From Fen-183 sp036504335 (GTDB lineage: Bacteria; Acidobacteriota; Thermoanaerobaculia; UBA5066), in contig DASXVJ010000035.1 of assembly GCA_036504335.1 (NCBI GenBank), positions 152,018 through 216,017 on the forward strand: a stretch of 64,000 nt of DNA. The letters run 5' to 3'. The number at the start of each line of letters is the position of its first letter. Position 1 is the first letter of the stretch. This document shows, one piece after another, positions 15,213 through 23,181 of the stretch. A program made the translations under genes and the position numbers. The notes under the pieces are model-generated. The model searched no databases, was not told the origin of the DNA, and worked only from the letters and a program-made list of their open reading frames with translations.

Positions 15213-16270
15213 GCGCCGCAGCGGCGCCGCGCTTCCACGTCACGCCGCGCTTCGCGCTCGAGTCGGGCGAGGTCCTGCGCGACGTGCGGCAGGCGTACGT
15301 CCTCGAGGGCGCGTTGAACGACAAACGCGACAACGTCGTCCTCGTCTTCCACTCGCTCACGGGCTCGCCCGAGACGCTGGGCGGATGGAAGGGAAGTGTC
15401 ATTGGGCCGGGAAAGGCGATCGACACGAATCGCTGGGCGGTCCTGTGCCCCAACCTGCTGGGCTCGTGCTACGGCACCGAATTCAAAAGACTTCTTAGAA
15501 AGGAAGAGCGCCGCTCGGCGCATCCCGCCATCACAACGCGCGACCAGGCACACCTCGTAGAAAATCTTCTGAATTCTCTTGGTATTTCCTCCCTCGCTCT
15601 CGTGACCGGAGGGTCGCTCGGCGGGATGGTCGCGCTGGAATTTGCCGCGTCGTTTCCCTCGCGCTTCCGCGCCGCCGTCGTCTTCGCGGCGCCCGCCGCT
15701 CACACGGCCTGGGCGATCGGCTGGAACCACGTCCAGCGCCGCGCCCTCGACGCGGGCGGGCCGGATGCGGGCCTCGCCGTCGCCCGGATGGCCGGCATGC
15801 TCACGTACCGCACGCCGGAGGAATTCGAGGGCCGGTTCGGCCGCCAGGGCGGCGCGGACGAGCCGTTCGCGGTTCAGTCGTACCTGTCGCGCCACGGCGC
15901 GAAGCTCCTCGCGCGCTTCGACGCGAGGAGCTACCGGACGCTCCTCGCCGCCATGGACGCGCACGACGTCGGCCGCGGGCGCGGCGGCGTCGCCGCCGCG
16001 CTCGCCGCGGCCGGCGCGCGCCTGACGGGCGTCGGGATTCCGGGTGACGGCCTCTACCCCGAGGCCGTCGTGAAGGGCTGGGTGGAGGAGGCCGGCGCGA
16101 CGTACGCCGAGCTCGTCTCGACGCATGGGCACGACGGCTTCCTTCTCGAGACGGAGGCCGCCGGCGGGATCCTCGCGAACGCGCTCGCGGAGGCGCCCGC
16201 GCGCGTCAGTTCTCGGGCGGAGGCGGCGGGAGCGGGACGGGAGTCTTCTTCTTGGGCGGCCGCGCGGTGA
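15209..16270 (+). CDS. metX: homoserine O-acetyltransferase
   Basis: Alpha/beta-hydrolase fold enzyme that activates homoserine with acetyl-CoA for MetY. 353 residues from the GTG at 15209, which overlaps the metY TGA. Nucleophile Ser136 in TGGSLGGM, Asp280 in IPGDGLYP and His308 in HGHDGFLLE form the triad; GSCYGTEF replaces the commoner GSTGP loop. The stretch 15480-15600 has clearly lower GC and unusual codons. The last 65 bases overlap the convergent secreted-protein gene, so the C-terminal 20 residues may be poorly conserved. Confidence 0.93.
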   Translation: MSAAAAPRFHVTPRFALESGEVLRDVRQAYVLEGALNDKRDNVVLVFHSLTGSPETLGGWKGSVIGPGKAIDTNRWAVLCPNLLGSCYGTEFKRLLRKEERRSAHPAITTRDQAHLVENLLNSLGISSLALVTGGSLGGMVALEFAASFPSRFRAAVVFAAPAAHTAWAIGWNHVQRRALDAGGPDAGLAVARMAGMLTYRTPEEFEGRFGRQGGADEPFAVQSYLSRHGAKLLARFDARSYRTLLAAMDAHDVGRGRGGVAAALAAAGARLTGVGIPGDGLYPEAVVKGWVEEAGATYAELVSTHGHDGFLLETEAAGGILANALAEAPARVSSRAEAAGAGRESSSWAAAR

Positions 16271-16817
16271 TGAGCAGGCCCGTACCCGCCATGCTGGTCT
16301 TGCCGGCGGTCGCGAGGTCGCCCAGCTGGACGGCCGGGCCGAGTACGAAGGGCACGGGTTCGCCGATCGTCAGAACCTCGTCGTCGTCGAACTTCAGGAT
16401 CGGCCGCGCCTTGGGCTCCGGCTTGCCGCCGCCCTCGGGACGCGTGTCCGCGTAGCCGAAGACGTCGACGGCCTCCTTGAGGCCGACGAGCTTCGGGACC
16501 GAAACGACCGACGGGCCCGAGACGACGAACGGGACCGCGCTCTTCGCGACGGGCTTTCCGTCCTTCGCGATCTCGACGAACGCCGTGCCGGACGCCGTCG
16601 CCGGGACCTGGAAGCTGTAGATCCCCTTCGCCTCCTCGATGACGCTCACGGGCTTGCCGCCGAAGAGGACCTGCCCGCCTGCGGGCACCGTCGTGCGGAT
16701 CGTGACGCGCGTGCTCGCCGCACCGACCTTGGGCTCGAACTCGATCCCGTCCTGGGCCAGGCCGGAGAGCCCGGCGAGGACGGCGGCGGCGCACACGGGA
16801 GCGAGAAGACGTCTCAC
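16206..16817 (-). CDS. secreted IPT/TIG-like hypothetical protein
   Basis: 203 residues from GTG 16817. Signal peptide VRRLLAPVCAAAVLAGLSGLAQ, then a beta-rich domain (FEPKVGAASTRVTIRTTVPAGGQVLFGGKPVSVIE) resembling IPT/TIG immunoglobulin-like folds of surface proteins, and a Lys/Pro-rich tail. Function unknown. TACATT lies six bases before the GTG. It is divergent from the LysE-type exporter and overlaps the end of metX. Confidence 0.7.
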   Translation of the reverse strand: MRRLLAPVCAAAVLAGLSGLAQDGIEFEPKVGAASTRVTIRTTVPAGGQVLFGGKPVSVIEEAKGIYSFQVPATASGTAFVEIAKDGKPVAKSAVPFVVSGPSVVSVPKLVGLKEAVDVFGYADTRPEGGGKPEPKARPILKFDDDEVLTIGEPVPFVLGPAVQLGDLATAGKTSMAGTGLLITARPPKKKTPVPLPPPPPEN

Positions 16818-16823
16818 GCCCCC

Positions 16824-16829
16824 AATGTA
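16824..16829 (-). promoter_or_regulatory. -10 box (TACATT) of a leaderless gene
   Basis: Minus strand, six bases before GTG 16817; TTGCGG 17 bases upstream is a fair -35. Confidence 0.5.
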
Positions 16830-16875
16830 CGCTTCCCGGCCGGCACCCGCAAACGGCGTGAGACGATACCGCGCC

Positions 16876-17553
16876 GTGGCGGACTTCCCGCTGTCCCTCG
16901 TGATCGGTTTCCTCGCGGGGTTTCTCGGCGCGATCCCTCCGGGTCCGCTGAACGTCACGGTCCTGCGCAAGAGCCTGCACGGACGGCGTCGCGAGGCTTT
17001 TCGCGTCGCGGCCGGCGGTTCGGCCGTCGACATCCTGGTCTGTCTCCTGATCGGCCTCGGCCTCGGCTGGATCCTCGAAAAAGTCGCCACGAACTTCTGG
17101 GTCCGCACGGCCCTCGCGCTCTTCCTCGTGGCCTACGGCCTGAAGCTCCTCCTCGTCGACCGGAGCCGCGACAGGCTCGCGCTCGCTGCGGGCTCCGCCG
17201 AGCCGAACGCCCCCTGCGAGACTTCCGCTCCCGCGCCGGGACCCGCAGGCCTCCGGTTCGTTCTCACCGGCCTCCTGCAGGGCGCGGCGAACCCCGCGCT
17301 CTTCGTGAACTGGACGATCCTCATCTCCTTTCTCGTGAGCCACCGGCTCTTCGTCCCCTCGGCGACCTCCGCGCTCGGCTTCGCGCTCGGCGTCGGCGCG
17401 GGCGTCTTCGCGTGGTTCGCGCTGCTGATCGAGCTCGTGGACCACTGGAAGGACAGGGCCGGCGCGTGGGTCTCGCGTTCCACGGTCCTGGCCGGCGTCC
17501 TCCTCGTGGCCTTCGGCGTCTTTTTCACGTGGCGCTCGTTCGCGGTGACGTGA
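16876..17553 (+). CDS. LysE family amino-acid exporter
   Basis: 225 residues, about six membrane segments. The start SLVIGFLAGFLGAIPPGPLNVTVLR carries the PPGPLN loop typical of LysE/RhtB exporters of amino acids. The GTG at 16876 gives a natural N-terminus with the first helix close to the start. The following histidine kinase gene starts inside its stop codon (TGATG), so the exporter and the two-component system are co-transcribed, hinting that the exporter may be part of their response. Confidence 0.85.
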   Translation: MADFPLSLVIGFLAGFLGAIPPGPLNVTVLRKSLHGRRREAFRVAAGGSAVDILVCLLIGLGLGWILEKVATNFWVRTALALFLVAYGLKLLLVDRSRDRLALAAGSAEPNAPCETSAPAPGPAGLRFVLTGLLQGAANPALFVNWTILISFLVSHRLFVPSATSALGFALGVGAGVFAWFALLIELVDHWKDRAGAWVSRSTVLAGVLLVAFGVFFTWRSFAVT

Positions 17554-19004
17554 TGGCGCCGAGAGAAGGCTTCGCCGGAATGCGGCTCTCGACCCGGCTC
17601 GGGCTCACGTGGGCCGGGATCCTCGTCCTCGCGGCGATCGCGCAGACCCTCGTCTACTTCCAGACGCGCAACGAGACGCTCGACGAAGCCGATGCGTCGT
17701 ACCAGGCGATCGCGAAGGCGATCGAAGTCGGGCAGACGCAGATCGGGCCGGAGGGCTGGAAGGACCCGAAGGTTCTCGAGGACTACACGGCCGCCCTCGG
17801 CGCCCGCGGGCTGCGCGACATCAAGGTGACGGACGAGGCGGGCAAGCCGCTCTTCGAGCCGACGCCGTCCGCGAAGCGGCGCGCGAAGAAGCCCGACGGG
17901 CCCAAGGACATCGTGATCTCGGGCGTGATCGGCTCGGGCCCGACGAACCGGAGCCTCACGGTCCCGATCGTCGTCGAGGGCCGCCTGCGCGGCCACGTCG
18001 AGATCGCGTACAACCTCGAAAACATCCGCGCCCAGCTCGAGGACAACTTCCGCCGCCGGCTCTTCGCGCTCCTCGGAGTCTTCGCGCTCGGCCTCGCCGT
18101 GATGCTCGTCATCACGCGCAACGCGACGCGGCCGCTCGACCAGCTCTCCGACGGCGCCGCGCGCGTCGCCGAGGGGCATCTCGACGTCACCGTGCCCGTG
18201 GACCGCGACGACGAGATCGGGCGCCTCGCCTCGACGTTCAACCGCATGACGGAGAAGCTGCGCGAACGGCAGGAGCTCGAGCTGCGCCTGGCCGCCGCCG
18301 AGAAGCGCGCCGAGATCGGCCACCTCGCCTCGGGCCTCGCGCACGAGATCAAGAACCCCCTGAACGCGCTCTCGCTCGGCCTCGACGTCCTCCGCCGCCG
18401 GCATTCGCCGGCGGACCCTTCCGCCGTGGCCGAATACAGCGGCCGGATCGAAGACCTCCGCGAGGAGATCAACCGCCTCGCCATTCTGATCAACAACTTC
18501 CTCGCATACGGGCGGCCCCTCACGCTCACGTTCGCGCCGACCGACCTCGCGGCCGTCGTCGCCCGGACCCTCGCCGACCTCACCGAGACCGCCGAGCGCG
18601 CCCACGTGACGTTCGTCGTGCGGCTCCCCTCCGCGCGGCCGAGCGTCTCGGCGGACGCGAACCTCCTGAAATCGTCGGTCTGGAATCTGGTCCAGAACGG
18701 GATCCAGTCCATGGAGCGCCACGGCGGCACACTGGCCGTCGCCGTCGACCCGGAAGAGGGCGGGTCCGACGGCCCCGCGCGCCGCCTCGTCCTGTCCGTC
18801 ATGGACGAGGGTTCCGGGCTCTCCGAGGCGGACCTTCCGCGCCTCTTCGATCCCTACTTCTCGAAGAAGGAGGGCGGCGTGGGCCTCGGTCTCGCGATGG
18901 TCAAGCGCATCGTCGAGGAGCACGGCGGCCGCGTGACGGCCGAGAACCGGACGGACGGACGGCCGGGCGCCGTCTTCCGCATTTCGCTCCCCGTGGCCGG
19001 CTGA
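17553..19004 (+). CDS. membrane sensor histidine kinase
   Basis: 483 residues. Membrane segments at about 14-34 and 168-188 flank a periplasmic sensor region of roughly 130 residues; HAMP at 189-241; HisKA with phospho-acceptor His264 in GLAHEIKNPLNAL; HATPase with NLVQNGIQSM, DEGSGLSE and GVGLGLAMVKRI. It should phosphorylate the NtrC-type regulator encoded 16 bases downstream, as in NtrB/ZraS-like systems. The ATG overlaps the LysE exporter stop. The signal is unknown. Confidence 0.96.
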   Translation: MAPREGFAGMRLSTRLGLTWAGILVLAAIAQTLVYFQTRNETLDEADASYQAIAKAIEVGQTQIGPEGWKDPKVLEDYTAALGARGLRDIKVTDEAGKPLFEPTPSAKRRAKKPDGPKDIVISGVIGSGPTNRSLTVPIVVEGRLRGHVEIAYNLENIRAQLEDNFRRRLFALLGVFALGLAVMLVITRNATRPLDQLSDGAARVAEGHLDVTVPVDRDDEIGRLASTFNRMTEKLRERQELELRLAAAEKRAEIGHLASGLAHEIKNPLNALSLGLDVLRRRHSPADPSAVAEYSGRIEDLREEINRLAILINNFLAYGRPLTLTFAPTDLAAVVARTLADLTETAERAHVTFVVRLPSARPSVSADANLLKSSVWNLVQNGIQSMERHGGTLAVAVDPEEGGSDGPARRLVLSVMDEGSGLSEADLPRLFDPYFSKKEGGVGLGLAMVKRIVEEHGGRVTAENRTDGRPGAVFRISLPVAG

Positions 19005-19007
19005 GGG

Positions 19008-19013
19008 TAATCT
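19008..19013 (+). promoter_or_regulatory. -10-like box (TAATCT) before the response regulator
   Basis: Seven bases before GTG 19021, in the 16-base gap after the kinase. May give a second, leaderless transcript. Confidence 0.35.
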
Positions 19014-19020
19014 CCACCAC

Positions 19021-20412
19021 GTGACCGAGAAAGAACCGAAGGCGACGCTCCTCGTCGTGGACGACGAGAAGCACCAGCGCGAGTCGCTGACCGTCATCCT
19101 CGAGGACGAGGGCTACCGTGTCGCCGCGGCGGCGGACGGGCGCGAGGCGCTCGCGAAAGCCGCCGAGCTCCGGCCCGAGGTCGTCCTCACGGACCTCAAG
19201 ATGCCCGGCCTCACGGGCATGGACGTCGTTCGGAGCCTGAGCTCTTCCGCGGAGAACCCGCTGCCGCCGAAGGTCATCCTCGTAACGGCGCACGGCTCGG
19301 TCGAGCGCGCGCGTGAGGCCCACAAGCTCGGCGCGTTCGACTACATGTCGAAACCCGTCGTGGCCGACGAGCTCCTCTTCCGCGTCGAGCGCGCTCTCGA
19401 GGCGTTCCGGCTCGCGGAAAAGGCGCTGCGCCTCGAGCGGCGCCTCAAGGGCGACGGCCTCGAGGCGATCGTCGGGGACAGCGCCTCGATGCGCGACGTC
19501 TTCCGGCTCGTCGAGAAGATCGCGCCGACGAACTCGACGGTCCTCATCCGCGGCGAGTCCGGCACGGGCAAGGAGCTCGTCGCGCGCGCGGTCCACGCGC
19601 GTTCCAATCGCTCGCAGAAGCCGTTCTTCGCGCTGAACTGCGCCGCGATCCCCGAGAATCTCCTCGAGAGCGAGCTCTTCGGGCACGAGAAGGGGTCCTT
19701 CACGGGCGCCGACGCGCGCAAGATCGGCCTCTTCGAGGCGGCGAGCGGGTCGACGCTGTTCCTCGACGAGATCGGCGACCTCACTCTTCCGCTGCAAGGC
19801 AAGATCCTGCGCGCCCTCCAGGAGAAGGAGGTCAAGCGCGTGGGCGGGAACGAGACGATCCCCGTCGACGTGCGCGTCGTCGCGGCCACGAACCGCGACC
19901 TCGCCGCGATGATGAAGGCCGGCCAGTTCCGCGAAGATCTCTTCTACCGCCTGAACGTGATACCGGTCGAGCTGCCTCCGCTGCGCGACCGTGCCTCGGA
20001 CGTGCGTGCCCTGGTGAGCCGCTTCCTCGACAAGGCGAACGCCTCGCACGGGACGTCCGTGGGGTCCGTGTCGCCCGAGGCGATGGACCTCCTCGTGCGG
20101 CACGGCTGGCCGGGCAACGTGCGCCAGCTCGAGAGCGTCGTCGAGCGCGCGGTCCTCCTGTGCGAGGGAAACATCGTCGTCCCGTCCGACCTGCCGTCCG
20201 AAGTCCGCCTCAACACCGCGCCCGCCGCGCGGCCGTACGGATTCGACATCCCGGCCGACGGGATCGACATCGAGGAATTCGAGCGCCAGCTCATCGTCCA
20301 GGCGATGGAAAAGTCGGGATGGGTGATCGCGAGGGCCGCGCGCCTTCTCGGTCTCACGTACCGGACGCTGCAATACCGGCTCGAGAAGTTCGGTCTCAAG
20401 AAGCCCGCCTGA
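19021..20412 (+). CDS. NtrC-family sigma-54-dependent response regulator
   Basis: 463 residues. Receiver domain with phosphorylated Asp58 in VVLTDLKMPG, AAA+ domain with Walker A GESGTGKE (178-185), the sigma-54 contact loop as GSFTGA (usual GAFTGA), Walker B LFLDEIGDL, and a Fis-type helix-turn-helix at the C-terminus (GWVIARAARLLGLTYRTLQY). Partner of the upstream histidine kinase. It activates sigma-54 promoters; none was identified with confidence in this window. Confidence 0.96.
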   Translation: MTEKEPKATLLVVDDEKHQRESLTVILEDEGYRVAAAADGREALAKAAELRPEVVLTDLKMPGLTGMDVVRSLSSSAENPLPPKVILVTAHGSVERAREAHKLGAFDYMSKPVVADELLFRVERALEAFRLAEKALRLERRLKGDGLEAIVGDSASMRDVFRLVEKIAPTNSTVLIRGESGTGKELVARAVHARSNRSQKPFFALNCAAIPENLLESELFGHEKGSFTGADARKIGLFEAASGSTLFLDEIGDLTLPLQGKILRALQEKEVKRVGGNETIPVDVRVVAATNRDLAAMMKAGQFREDLFYRLNVIPVELPPLRDRASDVRALVSRFLDKANASHGTSVGSVSPEAMDLLVRHGWPGNVRQLESVVERAVLLCEGNIVVPSDLPSEVRLNTAPAARPYGFDIPADGIDIEEFERQLIVQAMEKSGWVIARAARLLGLTYRTLQYRLEKFGLKKPA

Positions 20413-20530
20413 AACCTGATCCGGGAAGGCCGGACGCCCGGAATCGTGCAGTCAGGGCCGGCCGGCGGGCCCCCGAAATGCCATTCGGGCGCTCAAATTG
20501 CCGCAAACGTCGCCAATCGAGGTTTCCAGC

Positions 20531-20983
20531 GTGCGGCACGTGTCCTGCAAGCCGGAATGCGTGGCGAGCTTCGTTCTCTTTCTGCTCCTTCTCGCCGAAC
20601 CCGCGGCCCCCGCCGCCTCCGGCCCGACCATGTCGGCCGCTCCCGCGGGCGAGTCGCGCACCATCGTGGGCGAGATCGTGTGGGTCGACATTCCGGCCCG
20701 CCTCGTCCAGATCCGCGAGTCGGTCAAGACCACGAAGGTGAAGGGCCAGCCGCCCGCGCGGCAGACCATCGCGATCCGCGTCGCGCCGGACGTCGCCGTC
20801 ACCCGCGGCGCGAAGGCCGTGCCGCTCGAGGACCTGAAGCCGAAGGACCACGTGACCGCGCGTTACCTTGCGACCGCCGCCGGCGCGCAGGCGCTCTCGT
20901 TCCGCGTCGCCGACGCCGCGCCACGCCCGCCCGCCATCGCGCCTGCATCGGGCGAAGGCTCGCCGCACGCGGGCGGCAACTGA
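20531..20983 (+). CDS. small secreted DUF5666-like protein
   Basis: About 150 residues. Hydrophobic signal segment VASFVLFLLLLAEPAAPAAS, then a beta domain RTIVGEIVWVDIPARLVQIR...TIAIRVAPDVAVTR...LKPKDHVTARYL, similar in plan to the secreted protein encoded at 8054. The GTG at 20531 is preferred over a TTG at 20498 because it gives the shorter signal-peptide N-terminus, but neither has a clear ribosome site. Function unknown. The 118-base gap before it holds GC-rich inverted repeats but no T tract. Confidence 0.6.
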   Translation: MRHVSCKPECVASFVLFLLLLAEPAAPAASGPTMSAAPAGESRTIVGEIVWVDIPARLVQIRESVKTTKVKGQPPARQTIAIRVAPDVAVTRGAKAVPLEDLKPKDHVTARYLATAAGAQALSFRVADAAPRPPAIAPASGEGSPHAGGN

Positions 20984-20991
20984 ACCCGGTC

Positions 20992-20997
20992 TAGACT
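20992..20997 (+). promoter_or_regulatory. -10 box (TAGACT) of a leaderless gene
   Basis: Five bases before ATG 21003. Confidence 0.45.
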
Positions 20998-21002
20998 CGG
21001 GC

Positions 21003-21521
21003 ATGGTCTCGCCCGCAGAGCCCGCTCCCGGATCCACCGCTCCGACAGCGGCATTCGTCCGCCCCGGCGGCGAGTCGGTTACGACCCAGGGCCTCCTCGC
21101 GGAGGCGAACGGCCTCCCGCTCCTCCTCGCGTTCTTCAAGACCTCCTGCCCGACGTGCCGCCTGGCGTGGCCTTACCTCCAGCGCCTCCACGCGGCCTAC
21201 GGCGGCAAGGCCGTCCACGTCGTCGGCGTCTCGCAGAACGGAGCCGCCGAAAGCGAAGATTTCTTCAAGGAGTTCGGGAAGGCCACGTTCGATCTGGTCC
21301 TGGATCCGGAGCCCAAATTCACCGCGTCGAATGCCTTTCACGTCGAAGCGGTTCCCCACATCGTGCTCGTGTCTTCCGCAGGATCATTCGAAGAAATCTT
21401 CTCCGGCTGGTCCAAAGCGAAGATGGAGGCGATTGGATCGCGGCTCGCCGCCGGGCGCTCGCTCGCCCGCATCCCCGTCGTGCCGCCGGGCGACCTCGTG
21501 CGCGACTTCCAGTCGGGTTGA
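21003..21521 (+). CDS. cytoplasmic thioredoxin-fold (AhpC/TSA-TlpA-like) protein
   Basis: 172 residues without a signal peptide. Redox motif KTSCPTCRLAWPYLQ (CPTC) and cis-proline region EAVPHIVLV show a TlpA/peroxiredoxin-like thioredoxin fold. The C-terminal third (IGSRLAAGRSLARIPVVPPG) is an extra helix plus tail. Likely a thiol reductase; partner unknown. Two copies of a dispersed AT-rich motif fall inside it (near 21258 and 21386), where codons switch from the local GAG/ATC preference to GAA. Confidence 0.8.
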   Translation: MVSPAEPAPGSTAPTAAFVRPGGESVTTQGLLAEANGLPLLLAFFKTSCPTCRLAWPYLQRLHAAYGGKAVHVVGVSQNGAAESEDFFKEFGKATFDLVLDPEPKFTASNAFHVEAVPHIVLVSSAGSFEEIFSGWSKAKMEAIGSRLAAGRSLARIPVVPPGDLVRDFQSG

Positions 21522-21537
21522 CTGGGCCGCAACGCAC

Positions 21538-21556
21538 ACTGACCGGTCCGGTCAGT
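21538..21556. promoter_or_regulatory. perfect 19-base palindrome upstream of the MoxR-like gene
   Basis: ACTGACCGGTCCGGTCAGT: nine-base arms around a single central T. It lies 54 bases before the ATPase start and just after TTGACT (21518-21523). Size and symmetry fit a repressor operator of TetR type, unlike the ATAAGCG sites. No T tract follows, so it is not an intrinsic terminator. Confidence 0.5.
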
Positions 21557-21609
21557 CCGAAGCAATCTCCCGGGGCCTTTATCCCGTAAGCTTGCGGCAA
21601 GGGAGTCTC

Positions 21610-23181
21610 ATGACCGATCGCCCGACCACCCTCGGAGAGCTCGTCGCGGCGGGCTACGCGCCCAAGACGGTCAAGGACGAGATCCGCGACAACCTCATCG
21701 CGAAGCTGAAGGCGGGCGAGAACGTTTTCCCCGGCATCCTCGGCTACGAGAAGACCGTCGTCCCCGCGCTCCAGAACGCGATTCTCGCGCGGCACGACAT
21801 CATCCTTCTCGGCCTGCGCGGGCAGGCCAAGACGCGCATCCTGCGCGCCCTCGTCAACCTCCTCGACGAGGCGATCCCCGTCATCGCGGGCTCCGAGCTG
21901 AACGAGTCGCCGTTCGCGCCGTTCACGGCGTACGGGCGGCGCATGGCCGCCTCGGCGGGCGACGACCTGCCCGTGGCGTGGCTCGGGCGCGACGCACGCT
22001 ACCGCGAGAAGCTCGCGACGCCGGACGTCACGATCGCCGACCTCATCGGCGACGTGGACCCCGTGAAGGCCGCGACGCTCCGCAAGACGTTCGCCGACGA
22101 GGACGTCATCCACTACGGGATCGTCCCGCGCACGAACCGCGGCATCTTCGCGATCAACGAGCTCCCGGACCTGCAGCCCCGCATCCAGGTCGGACTCCTC
22201 AACATCCTCGAGGAACGCGACCTCCAGATCCGCGGCTTCCCGCTGCGCATCCCGCTCGACGTCCTCATGGTGTTCTCCGCGAACCCCGAGGACTACACGA
22301 ACCGCGGGAACATCATCACGCCGCTGAAGGACCGCATCGCGTCGCAGATCCTCACGCACTACCCGCAGGACCCGAAGGTCGCTTCCGCGATCACGGACCA
22401 GGAGGCGTGGACGGACCGGACGCTGCACGGCGTGACCGTGCTGCTCGGCGAGGAAGTGAAGCTCCTCGTCGAGGAAGTCGCCTTCGTCGCGCGCAAGAGC
22501 GAGCTCGTGGACCAGTCCTCGGGCGTCTCGGCGCGCCTCCCGATCGCGGCCCGCGAGCTCCTGATCTCGAACCTCGAGCGGCGCGCGCTCGCGACGGGCG
22601 AGACCGTCGTCGCGCCCCGGCTCGTGGATCTCTTTGCGACGCTGCCGGCGATCACGGGCAAGGTCGAGATGGTGTTCGAGGGCGAGCAGCAGGGCGCCGA
22701 GATCGTCGCCAAGAAGCTCATCGGCGACGCCGTGAAGAACCTCTTCGAGGCGCAGTTCCCGCCCGTCGAGGGCCCGCGAGGGCGAGCCGAGCGCCCCCGC
22801 CGCCCCCGCGGCGACTTCGACGAGGACGAGGGCGGCGGCCCCACGACGCTCGAGAAGGCCGAGGGGCGGCGCGCCGCCGCGGCCGCTCCCCCGCCGGGCC
22901 CGTACGACGCGATCGCGGCGTGGTTCGCGGACGGGAAGAAGATCGTCCTCTCGGACCAGACCCCGTTCTCCGAGCACCTCAAGACGCTGGAGTCCGTGGC
23001 GGGCCTGTCGGACTTCGTCCTCGAGCACGCCAAACCCCGCGACCACTACGAGCGCGCGTTCCTCATGGAGCTCGTCCTCGAGGGCCTCGTCCAGAACCTC
23101 CGGATCGCGCGCGAGGACCTCGACTCGACGCTGACGTACGCCGAGCTCGCGAAGTTCAACCTGATGCGGAGCCGGGGCTAG
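21610..23181 (+). CDS. MoxR/ChlI-like AAA+ ATPase
   Basis: 523 residues, ATG preceded by GGGAG. The AAA+ core (about 20-330) has Walker A GLRGQAKT, the Walker B region IFAINELPDLQPRIQVGLL and ANPEDYTNRG sensor 1, as in magnesium-chelatase-type and MoxR ATPases. An acidic, low-complexity linker (GDFDEDEGGGP) separates a C-terminal helical region. Such ATPases work with VWA-domain proteins as chaperones or metal-insertion factors; the VWA protein encoded at 37860 is a candidate partner although 14.7 kb away. Confidence 0.88.
   Translation: MTDRPTTLGELVAAGYAPKTVKDEIRDNLIAKLKAGENVFPGILGYEKTVVPALQNAILARHDIILLGLRGQAKTRILRALVNLLDEAIPVIAGSELNESPFAPFTAYGRRMAASAGDDLPVAWLGRDARYREKLATPDVTIADLIGDVDPVKAATLRKTFADEDVIHYGIVPRTNRGIFAINELPDLQPRIQVGLLNILEERDLQIRGFPLRIPLDVLMVFSANPEDYTNRGNIITPLKDRIASQILTHYPQDPKVASAITDQEAWTDRTLHGVTVLLGEEVKLLVEEVAFVARKSELVDQSSGVSARLPIAARELLISNLERRALATGETVVAPRLVDLFATLPAITGKVEMVFEGEQQGAEIVAKKLIGDAVKNLFEAQFPPVEGPRGRAERPRRPRGDFDEDEGGGPTTLEKAEGRRAAAAAPPPGPYDAIAAWFADGKKIVLSDQTPFSEHLKTLESVAGLSDFVLEHAKPRDHYERAFLMELVLEGLVQNLRIAREDLDSTLTYAELAKFNLMRSRG

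Noticed and set aside
20413..20497. Intrinsic terminator after the NtrC-type regulator
   Set aside because: GC-rich inverted repeats are present but no T tract follows.
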